A DNA stretch of 22,081 bases, taken from positions 1-22,081 of the forward strand of contig DJRI01000093.1 of assembly GCA_002440045.1 (NCBI GenBank), in the 5' to 3' direction. Within the stretch, counting starts at the first letter, position 1, and every line of letters begins with the position of its first letter. The translations under genes and the position numbers were made by a program. Under the pieces are notes generated by a model that saw nothing but the letters and a program-made list of their open reading frames with translations, did not search any database and was not told where the DNA came from. The stretch is from Ruminococcaceae bacterium UBA6364 (GTDB lineage Bacteria > Bacillota > Clostridia > Oscillospirales > Acutalibacteraceae). This document shows positions 1-7,054 of this stretch, in pieces.

Positions 1-34
1 AATTCATTCTGAACATTTTTCCAAGCCCCTTTCC
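1..34. repeat. Intergenic direct repeat, copy 1
   Basis: This stretch begins AATTCATTCTGAAC, continues with a T-run and then CAAGCCCCTTT. It matches 1527-1560 in the next intergenic gap with only a few differences. The copy may extend left beyond the window. Both copies lie upstream of a plus-strand gene (prfB here, malic enzyme there) and both sit beside GGGGCTGTAA/TTACAGCCCC inverted motifs. The match is seen directly; its nature (small mobile palindrome or shared control element) is not known. Confidence 0.6.
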
Positions 35-49
35 CTTGTAAAACTGTAG

Positions 50-82
50 GGGGCTGTAAGTTTTTTACAGCCCCTGTTTTTA
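50..82 (+). terminator. Rho-independent terminator of a gene left of the window
   Basis: A perfect 10-bp stem, GGGGCTGTAA at 50-59 pairing with TTACAGCCCC at 65-74, encloses the loop GTTTT and is followed by TGTTTTTA. This is the form of an intrinsic terminator for rightward transcription entering the window. The same GGGGCTGTAA word recurs at 1468, so the hairpin may instead be part of a dispersed repeat that can also terminate transcription. Confidence 0.6.
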
Positions 83-120
83 TTGAAATCACTTGAAAAT
101 GCCCGAGCCGGATTATTTTA

Positions 121-135
121 CCGTCAGTCTGACGG
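121..135. other. 15-bp palindrome upstream of the prfB promoter
   Basis: CCGTCAG-T-CTGACGG is a perfect dyad about 43 bp upstream of the predicted -35 box. It has no T-tract after it, so it does not look like a terminator. It could be a protein-binding site or a chance dyad; nothing else in the window repeats it. Confidence 0.35.
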
Positions 136-177
136 CAAAAGCGAAATTTCCTCTCCGATACCCTGCCATTTTCCCTC

Positions 178-206
178 TTTACAGAATGAATAAAATTGGT
201 TATAAT
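178..206 (+). promoter_or_regulatory. Sigma-A promoter of prfB
   Basis: The -35 box TTTACA (178-183) and -10 box TATAAT (201-206) are separated by exactly 17 bp. The predicted start of transcription is near 213, giving a leader of about 90 nt before the prfB ATG at 303. Confidence 0.7.
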
Positions 207-243
207 ATGTATTTGTAAAAATATGTTATCGGGTAGGATGATT

Positions 244-255
244 ATGAACCGTTAA
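244..255 (+). other. Possible three-codon minigene in the prfB leader
   Basis: ATG AAC CGT TAA lies in the predicted prfB leader, preceded by TAGGA with 5 nt spacing. An in-frame ATG also lies at 238, too close to that purine run to use it. Such a short open frame is easily a chance event. It is recorded because prfB is classically controlled by termination at a stop codon, and this gene has lost the usual internal site. Confidence 0.18.
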
Positions 256-302
256 TATTTCTTTTTTCGCACCCTAATTTTATTATCGAAAGGAAATTAT
301 AT

Positions 303-1418
303 ATGCTTCAATTTGAAGAATTAAGGCTTGAGCTTCTTTCTTACGGCGACAAGCTTAAAGACCTCGCGGAGGCTCTCGGTCTTTCAAAGATGAAAGACGA
401 AGTGAAAGAGCTTGAAGCCGAAAGCGCGAAAGACGGTTTTTGGGACGATATTCAGAACTCTCAAAAGGTGCTTCAGCGCACAGCGGCGCTTAAAAACAAG
501 ATAAATGCTTATGACGACCTTGCCGCTTCGTTTGACGACACACTCACTTTAATAGAACTTGCAAACGAGGAGGAGGACGAAAGCCTTTTGCCCGAGTGCC
601 GCGGCAGTGTTGATACCTTTATTTCAACGCTTGAGTCGATGACTCTTTCAACGCTTCTTTCGGGCGAATACGACTCAAAGAATGCCATTCTTACCTTCCA
701 CGCCGGTGCGGGCGGCACCGAGGCGCAGGATTGGGCGCAGATGCTTTTCAGAATGTATAACCGCTGGGGCGAGCGCCACGGCTTTAAGGTTTCGACTCTT
801 GACTATCTCGACGGCGACGAGGCGGGCTTGAAATCGGCTGTTATTCTTATTGAGGGCGAAAATGCCTATGGTTATATGAAGAGCGAAAGCGGTATTCACA
901 GACTTGTGCGCGTTTCGCCGTTTGACGCTTCGGGCAGACGCCACACGTCGTTTGCTTCGCTTGAGGTTATGCCCGAAATCGACGACAGTATTGAAATCGA
1001 AATCGCCCCCGAGGATATTAAAATGGACGTTTACCGCTCGTCGGGCGCAGGCGGACAGAAGGTTAACAAAACCTCGTCTGCGGTTCGCCTTACGCACATA
1101 CCCACGGGCATTGTCTGCGCGTGCCAGGTTGAGCGCAGTCAGCACCAGAACCGCGAGGTTGCAATGCGTATGTTAAAGTCAAAGCTTGTTGAGATAAAAG
1201 AGCGTGAGCATCTTGAAAAAATAAGCGACATCAAGGGCGTTCAGAAAGAAATTGCCTGGGGCAGTCAGATTCGTTCATACGTCTTTATGCCCTACACGCT
1301 TGTTAAGGACCACAGAACGGGCTTTGAAAACGGCAACATCAACGCGGTTATGGACGGCGACCTTGACGGATTTATCAACGCATACCTTAAAATGCAGGCA
1401 AACGAGAAAAAAGACTGA
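303..1418 (+). CDS. prfB: Peptide chain release factor 2 (RF2)
   Basis: RF2 recognises UGA and UAA in the ribosomal A site and triggers release of the finished peptide. The 371-residue product is full length for the family (E. coli 365). The tripeptide anticodon SPF occurs in VRVSPFDASGRRHTSF, and the catalytic GGQ in SSGAGGQKVNKTSSAVR is the peptidyl-transferase-centre loop. The N-terminal helical domain (about 1-110) begins LQFEELRLELLSYGDKL. Many prfB genes need a +1 shift at an in-frame UGA near codon 26. Here the frame is continuous, with codons around that point reading GAG GCT CTC GGT CTT TCA, so the autoregulatory frameshift is absent. AAAGGAAA ends about 6 nt before the ATG and supports this start. 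Confidence 0.97.
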   Translation: MLQFEELRLELLSYGDKLKDLAEALGLSKMKDEVKELEAESAKDGFWDDIQNSQKVLQRTAALKNKINAYDDLAASFDDTLTLIELANEEEDESLLPECRGSVDTFISTLESMTLSTLLSGEYDSKNAILTFHAGAGGTEAQDWAQMLFRMYNRWGERHGFKVSTLDYLDGDEAGLKSAVILIEGENAYGYMKSESGIHRLVRVSPFDASGRRHTSFASLEVMPEIDDSIEIEIAPEDIKMDVYRSSGAGGQKVNKTSSAVRLTHIPTGIVCACQVERSQHQNREVAMRMLKSKLVEIKEREHLEKISDIKGVQKEIAWGSQIRSYVFMPYTLVKDHRTGFENGNINAVMDGDLDGFINAYLKMQANEKKD

Positions 1419-1427
1419 TTAACTTTG

Positions 1428-1453
1428 CGGAGCCGTCATATGTGGCGGCTCCG
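1428..1453 (+). terminator. Hairpin after prfB (terminator-like, weak U-tract)
   Basis: An 11-bp stem with one G-U pair (CGGAGCCGTCA at 1428-1438, TGGCGGCTCCG at 1443-1453) has a 4-nt loop and begins 9 nt after the prfB stop codon. The following bases, AATAAATTCT, are poor in T. It may stabilise the 3' end or terminate weakly. Confidence 0.5.
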
Positions 1454-1622
1454 AATAAATTCTGTACGGGGCTGTAAAAAAAGCCCGGACCGCAAAAAGC
1501 AGAAAAGCGGCGTTTAGCATTCGATTAATTCATTCTGAACGTTTTTTACAAGCCCCTTTTCTGTATAAAATTGCGTGAAGGCCGAAAAAAATTTTTTCAG
1601 CCCCAATTAAAAGAGTGTTTTT
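1454..1622. other. Gap before the malic enzyme: repeats, weak promoter
   Basis: GGGGCTGTAAAAAA at 1468-1481 is nearly complementary to TTTTTTACAAGCCCC at 1542-1556, a long-range inverted repeat with one bulge. A further TTTTTTCAGCCCC lies at about 1592-1604. A possible -10 box TATAAA is at 1564-1569, but no good -35 box lies 17 bp upstream. The ribosome site before ATG 1623 is weak (AAAAGAG). The layout suggests remnants of the same repeat family seen at 1-80. Confidence 0.4.
1527..1560. repeat. Intergenic direct repeat, copy 2
   Basis: AATTCATTCTGAAC is identical to bases 1-14, followed by GTTTTTTACAAGCCCCTTTT against ATTTTTCCAAGCCCCTTT in copy 1. The copies lie about 1.5 kb apart on the same strand, bracketing prfB. 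Confidence 0.6.
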
Positions 1623-2816
1623 ATGGATATTAAAAAAGAAGCGTTAAAAAAGCATTATGAATGGAAGGGCAAAATAGAGGTTTCTCTGCGCTGCCCAGTG
1701 TCAACGCGCGAAGATATGGCGCTTGCCTATACGCCGGGCGTAGCAGAAGCGTGCCTTGAAATACAAAAAGACCCCGAAAAATCGTTTGAGCTTACGCGGC
1801 GCGCAAACCTTGTGGCGGTTGTCACGGACGGCACGGCGGTTCTCGGCTTGGGCGACATAGGACCCGAGGCGGGCACGCCCGTTATGGAGGGCAAATGCGC
1901 GCTGTTTAAAGAGTTTGCCGACGTGGACGCGTTCCCGCTTTGCATAAAATCAAAAGACGTTGACGATATTGTTAAAACGGTATATCTTCTTTCAGGCTCG
2001 TTCGGCGGCATCAATCTTGAGGATATTGCCGCACCGCGCTGCTTTGAGATTGAAAAAAGGCTTAAAGAGCTTTGCGACATTCCTATTTTTCACGACGACC
2101 AGCACGGCACAGCCGTTGTTGTTACGGCGGCGCTTATAAACGCGCTTAAAGCTGTAAAAAAAGATATTCACGCCGTGCGTGTTGTTATAAACGGACTCGG
2201 TGCGGCAGGCACCGCAATAGCAAAAATGCTTATTTCGGCGGGCGTCGGCGACCTTATATGCGTTGACCGCAGCGGAATAGTCTCAAAAGATTCGGTCGAA
2301 TTGGGCGAAGAGCGCTGCCGACTTCTTGAAAAAACAAACAAATCGGGCGTTTGCGGCTCGCTTAAAGACGCAATTAAAAACGCCGATGTTTTTATTGGCG
2401 TATCCGCACCGAATATTCTTTCTTCGGACGATATTAAAACAATGGCAAAGGACGCAATTGTTTTTGCCATGGCAAACCCCACGCCCGAAATTATGCCCGA
2501 TGAAGCAAAAAAGGGCGGCGCGGCGATTGTCGGCACGGGGCGCTCCGATTTTCCGAACCAGATAAACAACGTGCTTGTTTTCCCGGGGGTTTTTCGCGGC
2601 GCGCTTGACGCAAAAGCCACGGAAATAAACGAAGAGATGAAGCTTGCCGCGGCATATGCGCTCGCTTCGCATATACCCGACAGCGAAATAACCGCAGAAA
2701 ATATTATCCCCTCGGCGCTTGATAAAAGCGCGGCGCTAAAGGTTGCCGCCGCCGTTAAAGAAGCCGCCGAAAAAAGCGGAGTTACAAGAAAAAGCACGGT
2801 ACAGAACCGCCGTTAA
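1623..2816 (+). CDS. Malic enzyme (NAD-type, short bacterial form)
   Basis: Malic enzyme converts malate oxidatively to pyruvate and CO2 with reduction of NAD(P), in the cytoplasm. The 397-residue length fits the short bacterial form without the C-terminal phosphotransacetylase-like domain. The N-terminal malic domain has the likely catalytic Tyr36 in DMALAYTPGV and Lys91 in EGKCALFKEF. Metal ligands are likely Glu133-Asp134 (NLEDIAAPRC) and Asp158-Asp159 (FHDDQHGTA). The Rossmann loop is GLGAAG (191-196). The second strand ends in ICVDRSG, and an Asp there usually means NAD preference; that cofactor call is inference. The gene appears to be transcribed alone, between repeat-rich DNA and a strong terminator. 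A symbol is withheld because maeA, maeB, mae and ytsJ-type names are used inconsistently. Confidence 0.93.
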   Translation: MDIKKEALKKHYEWKGKIEVSLRCPVSTREDMALAYTPGVAEACLEIQKDPEKSFELTRRANLVAVVTDGTAVLGLGDIGPEAGTPVMEGKCALFKEFADVDAFPLCIKSKDVDDIVKTVYLLSGSFGGINLEDIAAPRCFEIEKRLKELCDIPIFHDDQHGTAVVVTAALINALKAVKKDIHAVRVVINGLGAAGTAIAKMLISAGVGDLICVDRSGIVSKDSVELGEERCRLLEKTNKSGVCGSLKDAIKNADVFIGVSAPNILSSDDIKTMAKDAIVFAMANPTPEIMPDEAKKGGAAIVGTGRSDFPNQINNVLVFPGVFRGALDAKATEINEEMKLAAAYALASHIPDSEITAENIIPSALDKSAALKVAAAVKEAAEKSGVTRKSTVQNRR

Positions 2817-2825
2817 AGCAGTATA

Positions 2826-2872
2826 AAAATCCCGAAAGCCTTGTTACTAAGTCTTTCGGGGATTTTGTTTTA
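2826..2872 (+). terminator. Terminator of the malic enzyme gene
   Basis: AAAATCCCGAAAG (2826-2838) pairs with CTTTCGGGGATTT (2853-2865) with one bulged G, followed by TGTTTTAT. It starts 10 nt after the stop codon. The A-rich left flank could also let it act on leftward transcription. Confidence 0.8.
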
Positions 2873-2873
2873 T

Positions 2874-2915
2874 AGGCATAAGATGGTCGAACACGGATTC
2901 GCCTCTCTTATGCCT
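2874..2915. repeat. GCATAAGA palindromic repeat, copy 1
   Basis: Perfect 10-bp arms, AGGCATAAGA (2874-2883) and TCTTATGCCT (2906-2915), enclose a 22-nt core containing CGAACACGG. Copies lie at 20100-20139 (complete) and 4354-4383 (left half), sharing GCATAAGA then CGAAC-C-CG. This copy sits in the convergent gap between the malic enzyme and the ATPase. It is not followed by a T-tract. Confidence 0.65.
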
Positions 2916-2931
2916 GAATTTTACAGAGCGG

Positions 2932-4227
2932 TCAGTTTTCTATAATCTGCGGATTAAAAAGAAAGTCGTAAATATTCACCGTAAGCACGCCGTTTTCGTC
3001 ATAGGTTTCGGGAACAACGTCTTTTGTTACAATGATTTTTTTAAAAGAATCTTCAATCTTTTTAAAAGGTCTTACTTCCTGTTCCTGCTTTTCTTCGGTC
3101 GGCAGTGAATACGCCGACTGAATATAATATCTTTTAGAGCCGAGGTTGCACACAAAATCGACTTCAAGCTGTTTTCGCTCCAAAACGCCGCTGCCGTTAC
3201 GCTGTACCACGGGCACAACACCCACATCAACATTGAAGCCGCGCATTTTAAGCTCGTTATATATTACATTTTCCATAGCGTGAGTCTGCTCAAACTGACG
3301 GAAATTTATGCGCGCATTTCTCAACCCCAAATCGGAAAAATAGTACTTTTTAGGCGTATCGATATACGCTTTGCCTTTTATGTCATAACGCTGTACGGCT
3401 TCAATAAGAAACGCGTCTTCAAGGCATTTAATATACTTATTTATAGTGTTCGTCGTTATTTTGCTGTTTTTTACCGAGCGAAAAGTATTTTTCAGCTTTT
3501 CGGGGTTAGTCAAAGAGCCGATAGATGATGAAAGAATGTTCAATAAATCCTGAAGCTCGTCCTCTTTTTTCAGCCTGTTACGTTTAACAATGTCGCGTAT
3601 ATATATTTCGTCAAACAGATTCTGAAGCGTTCGCGCCTTGTCATTTGCGTTTTGGCGAAGCACAACAAGAGGGATTCCGCCGTACATCATATATTCGGTC
3701 AACCCCTCGTATTTGTCGCCTTTATATACGCTCATAAATTCGGCAAACGAGAGCGGAAACATTCTTATTTCATCGCCGCGTCCTGCAAATTCCGTAATGA
3801 TGTCGCTCGAAAGAAATTTTGCATTGCTGCCTGTGACATATACGTCAATATTGCCCTTGCGCAAATACCCGTTTAAGACACTTTCAAAGCAATCCAAAAG
3901 CTGAACTTCGTCAAGCAAAAGGTAATAAGTCTTTTCATCCTTGATTTGAGCGCGTATATATGCCATAAATTTTTCGGGGTCAGCTTTTCTGTTTTCTTTT
4001 TCAAGTTTAATAAGGCTTTCGCCGATAGAAAGCAAATCTTCGGCAGAGTCAAACGCAAAGCGAATGATGTGGTCGGCTTTGACGCCCTCCGAAATCAGAT
4101 AATTATAAAAAATTGTATTGAGCAGATATGACTTTCCGCATCTGCGAATGCCGGTTATAACCTTAACAAGACCGTTTTCTTTTCGGTCTATCAGGGCAGA
4201 TAAATATAAATCACGTTTAATTTCCAC
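2932..4227 (-). CDS. AAA-family ATPase with C-terminal DUF4143
   Basis: This 431-residue protein belongs to the AAA_14/DUF4143 family, P-loop ATPases whose cellular role is still unclear. Walker A is GIRRCGKS (26-33) and Walker B is YYLLLDEVQ (about 101-109). TGSNAKFLSSDI is a sensor-type motif. A winged-helix-like middle follows, and the C-terminal third carries the nuclease-like DUF4143 region with EVDFVC. The start chosen is GTG at 4227, giving VEIKRDLYL, the usual N-terminus of the family. GAGG lies 6 nt upstream. The longer frame to 4305 would begin upstream of the promoter at 4274-4302, so it cannot be the start. The gene is monocistronic, converging on the malic enzyme gene. Many such genes travel as single accessory genes. 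Confidence 0.9.
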   Translation of the reverse strand: MEIKRDLYLSALIDRKENGLVKVITGIRRCGKSYLLNTIFYNYLISEGVKADHIIRFAFDSAEDLLSIGESLIKLEKENRKADPEKFMAYIRAQIKDEKTYYLLLDEVQLLDCFESVLNGYLRKGNIDVYVTGSNAKFLSSDIITEFAGRGDEIRMFPLSFAEFMSVYKGDKYEGLTEYMMYGGIPLVVLRQNANDKARTLQNLFDEIYIRDIVKRNRLKKEDELQDLLNILSSSIGSLTNPEKLKNTFRSVKNSKITTNTINKYIKCLEDAFLIEAVQRYDIKGKAYIDTPKKYYFSDLGLRNARINFRQFEQTHAMENVIYNELKMRGFNVDVGVVPVVQRNGSGVLERKQLEVDFVCNLGSKRYYIQSAYSLPTEEKQEQEVRPFKKIEDSFKKIIVTKDVVPETYDENGVLTVNIYDFLFNPQIIEN

Positions 4228-4235
4228 AATGCACC

Positions 4236-4264
4236 TCAAATGAAGATTTTTGTAACAATTTACA
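4236..4264. repeat. Promoter-flanking inverted repeat, proximal arm
   Basis: TCAAATGAAGATTTTTGTAA is perfectly inverted at 4331-4350. The remaining bases CAATTTACA complete the near-palindrome TGTAACAATTTACA (4251-4264), which also occurs at 4322-4335 in the same orientation. This arm lies between the predicted transcription start (about 4267) and the ribosome site of the ATPase gene, so it is inside the leader. Confidence 0.75.
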
Positions 4265-4273
4265 TTTTTCTTT

Positions 4274-4302
4274 ATTATATTCTTGCCAAACAGCAAAGTC
4301 AA
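4274..4302 (-). promoter_or_regulatory. Promoter of the ATPase gene
   Basis: Read on the minus strand, the -35 box TTGACT (4302-4297) and the -10 box TATAAT (4279-4274) are 17 bp apart. Transcription should start near 4267, about 40 nt before the GTG at 4227. Confidence 0.8.
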
Positions 4303-4321
4303 CATTCAAAATGAATATTTC

Positions 4322-4350
4322 TGTAACAATTTACAAAAATCTTCATTTGA
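4322..4350. repeat. Promoter-flanking inverted repeat, distal arm
   Basis: TGTAACAATTTACA (4322-4335) runs into AAAATCTTCATTTGA, the inverse of the proximal arm at 4236-4264. About 25 of 29 positions match in the inverted alignment; the difference is a central CAAT/ATTG that is flipped. The two TGTAA-CAAT-TTACA cores are 71 bp apart and bracket the promoter. Confidence 0.75.
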
Positions 4351-4353
4351 AAT

Positions 4354-4383
4354 AAGCATAAGAGAACGAACCCCGACGGCCGT
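4354..4383. repeat. GCATAAGAG repeat, left half only (copy 2)
   Basis: AAGCATAAGAG (4354-4364) is identical to the left arm of the copy at 20100. The core CGAACCCCGACGG follows, but no CTCTTATGC right arm is present. The lost half is replaced by the terminator at 4391. It looks like a truncated element. Confidence 0.5.
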
Positions 4384-4390
4384 AAAGTAA

Positions 4391-4430
4391 AACAGCACAG
4401 CTACCTGTTGCATAACTGTGCTGTTTTTTT
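4391..4430 (-). terminator. Terminator of the rhamnosidase-monooxygenase unit
   Basis: Perfect 10-bp arms AACAGCACAG (4391-4400) and CTGTGCTGTT (4416-4425) enclose a 15-nt loop. On the minus strand, 9 nt after the monooxygenase stop, the stem is followed by TTTTACTTTA. On the plus strand it is followed by a T-run, so it may work in both directions. Confidence 0.75.
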
Positions 4431-4433
4431 GTG

Positions 4434-4754
4434 TTATTTTAAAAATTCGGCGTCTTTTTCGGGAATCTCTTCGTGTTCTATTGAAGAAAAGCGTTCTGCC
4501 GTTACTTTAAGTCCGTATTTCTCGCGCAAGCGCAGAATTTCTTTCATCTCGGGCGAATTGTGGTGTCTGTCAAGCGCTTCTTTGGACTCCCATTTGTCAA
4601 CAAGAAGAACCGTGTCTTCGGAAAGCGAAACGAAATATTCATACCCCGCATTCCCGCTTTTCTTTCTGATTTTTTCGGCGGTTCCGCTATTTTCCATTTC
4701 TTCTGAGAACGCACGCGCGTTTTCTCCGATGTAATAAAGATTTACTGTAATCAT
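4434..4754 (-). CDS. ABM-fold putative quinol monooxygenase
   Basis: A 106-residue protein of the antibiotic-biosynthesis-monooxygenase (ABM) fold, a dimeric alpha-beta barrel used by YgiN-like quinol oxidases and other small oxygen- or redox-related enzymes. The family signature is visible as LLVDKWESKEALDRHH followed by a short helix with NSPEMKE. The N-terminus MITVNLYYI forms the first strand. The start is one base after the rhamnosidase stop. Its ribosome site GAGGTG lies within the last codons of that gene, so the two are probably co-translated. A direct role in glycan breakdown is not evident; the true substrate cannot be read from the sequence. Confidence 0.8.
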   Translation of the reverse strand: MITVNLYYIGENARAFSEEMENSGTAEKIRKKSGNAGYEYFVSLSEDTVLLVDKWESKEALDRHHNSPEMKEILRLREKYGLKVTAERFSSIEHEEIPEKDAEFLK

Positions 4755-4755
4755 C

Positions 4756-7044
4756 TTACACCTCGTTAAAATATTTTACGATAAACTCCGTAACCGCGCC
4801 GAACATCGGGTGATTGCGAGAATCACAGCCGTCCCAATTTTCCCAAAGGGTTGTTGCACCGTGCTTCATCATATTATAAAACGAATTTTCGCCTTTGCTT
4901 GTAAGAAGCTTTTTTGCCAGCTCTTTTTCGCCGTTTTCGCAAAGCGTTTTTATTAATACATACGTTCCGAAAATGCCCGTGTCAAACTCGCCGAGCTTTT
5001 CGTATTTTTCGACAATGTTTTCAAGCGTTTTTTCGTTTCCGAGCCCCAAATCGAACCCGAAAGCGTCAGCCGCTTCGACAGAGCCGAAAAACGCGCCGCT
5101 TTTTTCGTCAAAATATTTTTCAAGAAAAGCCTTTTTAATGCGCTCGGCTCTTTCTTGCAATCTTGAAGAGTCTTTTTTGAGAGTTTTTGAAATTTCAATT
5201 ACGCACATAAGCGCCCTGATGTAAAAATAAGTGTTCACAAACGGCTCGGGCAAGCGGTTTTTGTTGTGCGGCGCGCACCAATCGCCGAGACACCAGCCGC
5301 CTTTTTCGCCGCGCACAACAAGCGAGTTTTCGCTGTGCGACTCCATATAATCAAGATAAAGCAGCATATTGGGATAATATTTTTCAAGAATGTTTTTGTC
5401 GCCGTAAAACTCATAAAAATTGTAAGGCACAAAAACCATTGCGCCGCCCCAGCCGCCGGGACCGCCACCGCCGCCGTAAAACGGTGCGGTGTGTTCGACG
5501 TGACCGCTGAAAATATCCTGACTGTCGGCTATGTCATCAAGCCATTTTCTGTAAAGAGCCTCTGCGTCAAAGCACGTCATAACGGCACGCGACGCAAGCT
5601 GGCCGTCGCCCGTGTAGCCGAGCCTTTCGCGGTGAGGGCAGTCCGACGGCACAGAACAGTGAATGTTGTCAAGCTGGGTTCTTATAAACGCGTCAAAAAT
5701 CCATTGCAAAACGGGGTCCGACGATTTAAAAGAGATTATTTTCTTTATATCGGTGTGCGCAACGCAGTATTCCAAAACCTCTGCTTCACCCAAAACTTCA
5801 AAATAGCGCGCGCCGTGCCATGTGAAATGCTGATGAAGCGCCGCTTTACAGCTGCCGTCGTAAATATATTCTTCACACTGCATTCTGCCCCTGCCGCCCG
5901 AATAGTGAAAATCAAGAGAGCCGTCGCTTTTAAGCTCCTCTGCAAAGCGCAGCAGGCAGCGCTCGTCCAAGGCGGCGCCGTCTTTGATTTTTATTACGGG
6001 GAAGCCGGCAACATTTTCGCCGATGTCATAAATTGCATAGTCGCCGCGCCTGAAAATGCATTTCGGGTAAAGCTTTCTGACAACTCTGTCCTCGGGGTAA
6101 TTTGAAAGTCTGAAAAGCGAAAGGGGCGCCGCTTCTTCGTCGCATTTTTTCCATTCGCCGAAGGTCGGTTCTGTTGAAAAATCGTAATTTCCGCGGCGCA
6201 AATCCTGCGTTTCGCCGAAATATATGTTGGCGCGCGTGATAAACGACTTTGTAAAAAGAGTATCGCCGTCGCTTTTTGCGATTATTTCACCGTCTTTTGT
6301 TATTTTAAAGCAGAGCTTTAAAAAGCCGTATTTATTAATACCCTCGTTGCGGCTTTCGTGCTGGCAGTACCAGCCGCCGCCGAGGTGAAATACAACGGTG
6401 TTTTTGCCGTCAACAAGAAGGTCCGTTATGTCAAAGCGCTCGTAATACACCCTGTAAGTGAGCGTGTCGAATATCGGATAGCACAAAACCGAAAGGTCGC
6501 GCGCGTTATAGTTGCTCCACGCGGGCGCAAAAAGTCTGTCGCTTACGCTTTTGCCGTTGACAAAAATTTCGGAAAACCCGAGAGCGGAAACCGTAAGATA
6601 AACCCTGTTTTTATCGTGGGTATGGGTGTAATTAAAGCTTTTTTTGACAATTGCCGCTTCAAGCTCCTTATTAAAAGAGAGCCACATACAGCCGTCAAAA
6701 ACAAAGCTTTTTTCAACCTTAATATATCGCGCGCCGTCTTTTTTATACGTCACGCCGCACTTTGCAAAGCCGTTTTTTTCAAAAAACGGCAAAAGCTCTG
6801 CGGGGGCTTCGGCAAAAAGTGTTTCGCCGCCGAGCTTTTTAACCTCGCTAAAAGCGGCAGAAAGTATTTTTGAGCCGTGCTTAAAGCGCCTGTATTCTTC
6901 TTTTATGAAAATATTTGAAACTTCAAACGTTTTTTCGTCCGTCCTTTTTATAACGGCGCTCCCCATAACTTCGTCTACAAGAACAAAGCTTGAAGAAAAC
7001 GTGTTTTCATCTATATTCTTTATAATATATCTCACATTTTGCAT
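4756..7044 (-). CDS. GH78 alpha-L-rhamnosidase with N-terminal GNAT-like domain
   Basis: Family GH78 enzymes release terminal alpha-L-rhamnose from plant glycans and glycosides. The 762-residue protein starts at ATG 7044, with GGAG about 8 nt upstream; a longer TTG frame to 7101 runs back into a terminator and is rejected. GH78 features are the beta-sandwich with SALGFSEIFVNGKSV (about 152-166), the catalytic motif SDCPHRERLGYTGDGQ (Asp468, Glu473, Asp480) and TLWENWDG with Glu735. All acidic residues expected by comparison with Bacillus RhaB are present. Residues 1-110 are additional and look like a GNAT acetyltransferase: a strand with FEVSNIFIKEEYRRF, a degenerate acetyl-CoA loop RFKHGSKIL, and LLPFFEKNGFAKCG. 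There is no signal peptide, so action is inside the cell. Confidence 0.9.
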   Translation of the reverse strand: MQNVRYIIKNIDENTFSSSFVLVDEVMGSAVIKRTDEKTFEVSNIFIKEEYRRFKHGSKILSAAFSEVKKLGGETLFAEAPAELLPFFEKNGFAKCGVTYKKDGARYIKVEKSFVFDGCMWLSFNKELEAAIVKKSFNYTHTHDKNRVYLTVSALGFSEIFVNGKSVSDRLFAPAWSNYNARDLSVLCYPIFDTLTYRVYYERFDITDLLVDGKNTVVFHLGGGWYCQHESRNEGINKYGFLKLCFKITKDGEIIAKSDGDTLFTKSFITRANIYFGETQDLRRGNYDFSTEPTFGEWKKCDEEAAPLSLFRLSNYPEDRVVRKLYPKCIFRRGDYAIYDIGENVAGFPVIKIKDGAALDERCLLRFAEELKSDGSLDFHYSGGRGRMQCEEYIYDGSCKAALHQHFTWHGARYFEVLGEAEVLEYCVAHTDIKKIISFKSSDPVLQWIFDAFIRTQLDNIHCSVPSDCPHRERLGYTGDGQLASRAVMTCFDAEALYRKWLDDIADSQDIFSGHVEHTAPFYGGGGGPGGWGGAMVFVPYNFYEFYGDKNILEKYYPNMLLYLDYMESHSENSLVVRGEKGGWCLGDWCAPHNKNRLPEPFVNTYFYIRALMCVIEISKTLKKDSSRLQERAERIKKAFLEKYFDEKSGAFFGSVEAADAFGFDLGLGNEKTLENIVEKYEKLGEFDTGIFGTYVLIKTLCENGEKELAKKLLTSKGENSFYNMMKHGATTLWENWDGCDSRNHPMFGAVTEFIVKYFNEV

Positions 7045-7054
7045 GGCGTTTCTC

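Noticed and set aside
303..400. Programmed +1 frameshift in prfB
   Set aside because: The frame is continuous from ATG 303 through the domain junction and contains no CTT-TGA slippery site.
2885..2905. tRNA remnant or attachment site in the palindromic repeat core
   Set aside because: Only a T-arm-like word (GTTCG) is shared; no acceptor, anticodon arm or CCA is present, and no integrase is near.
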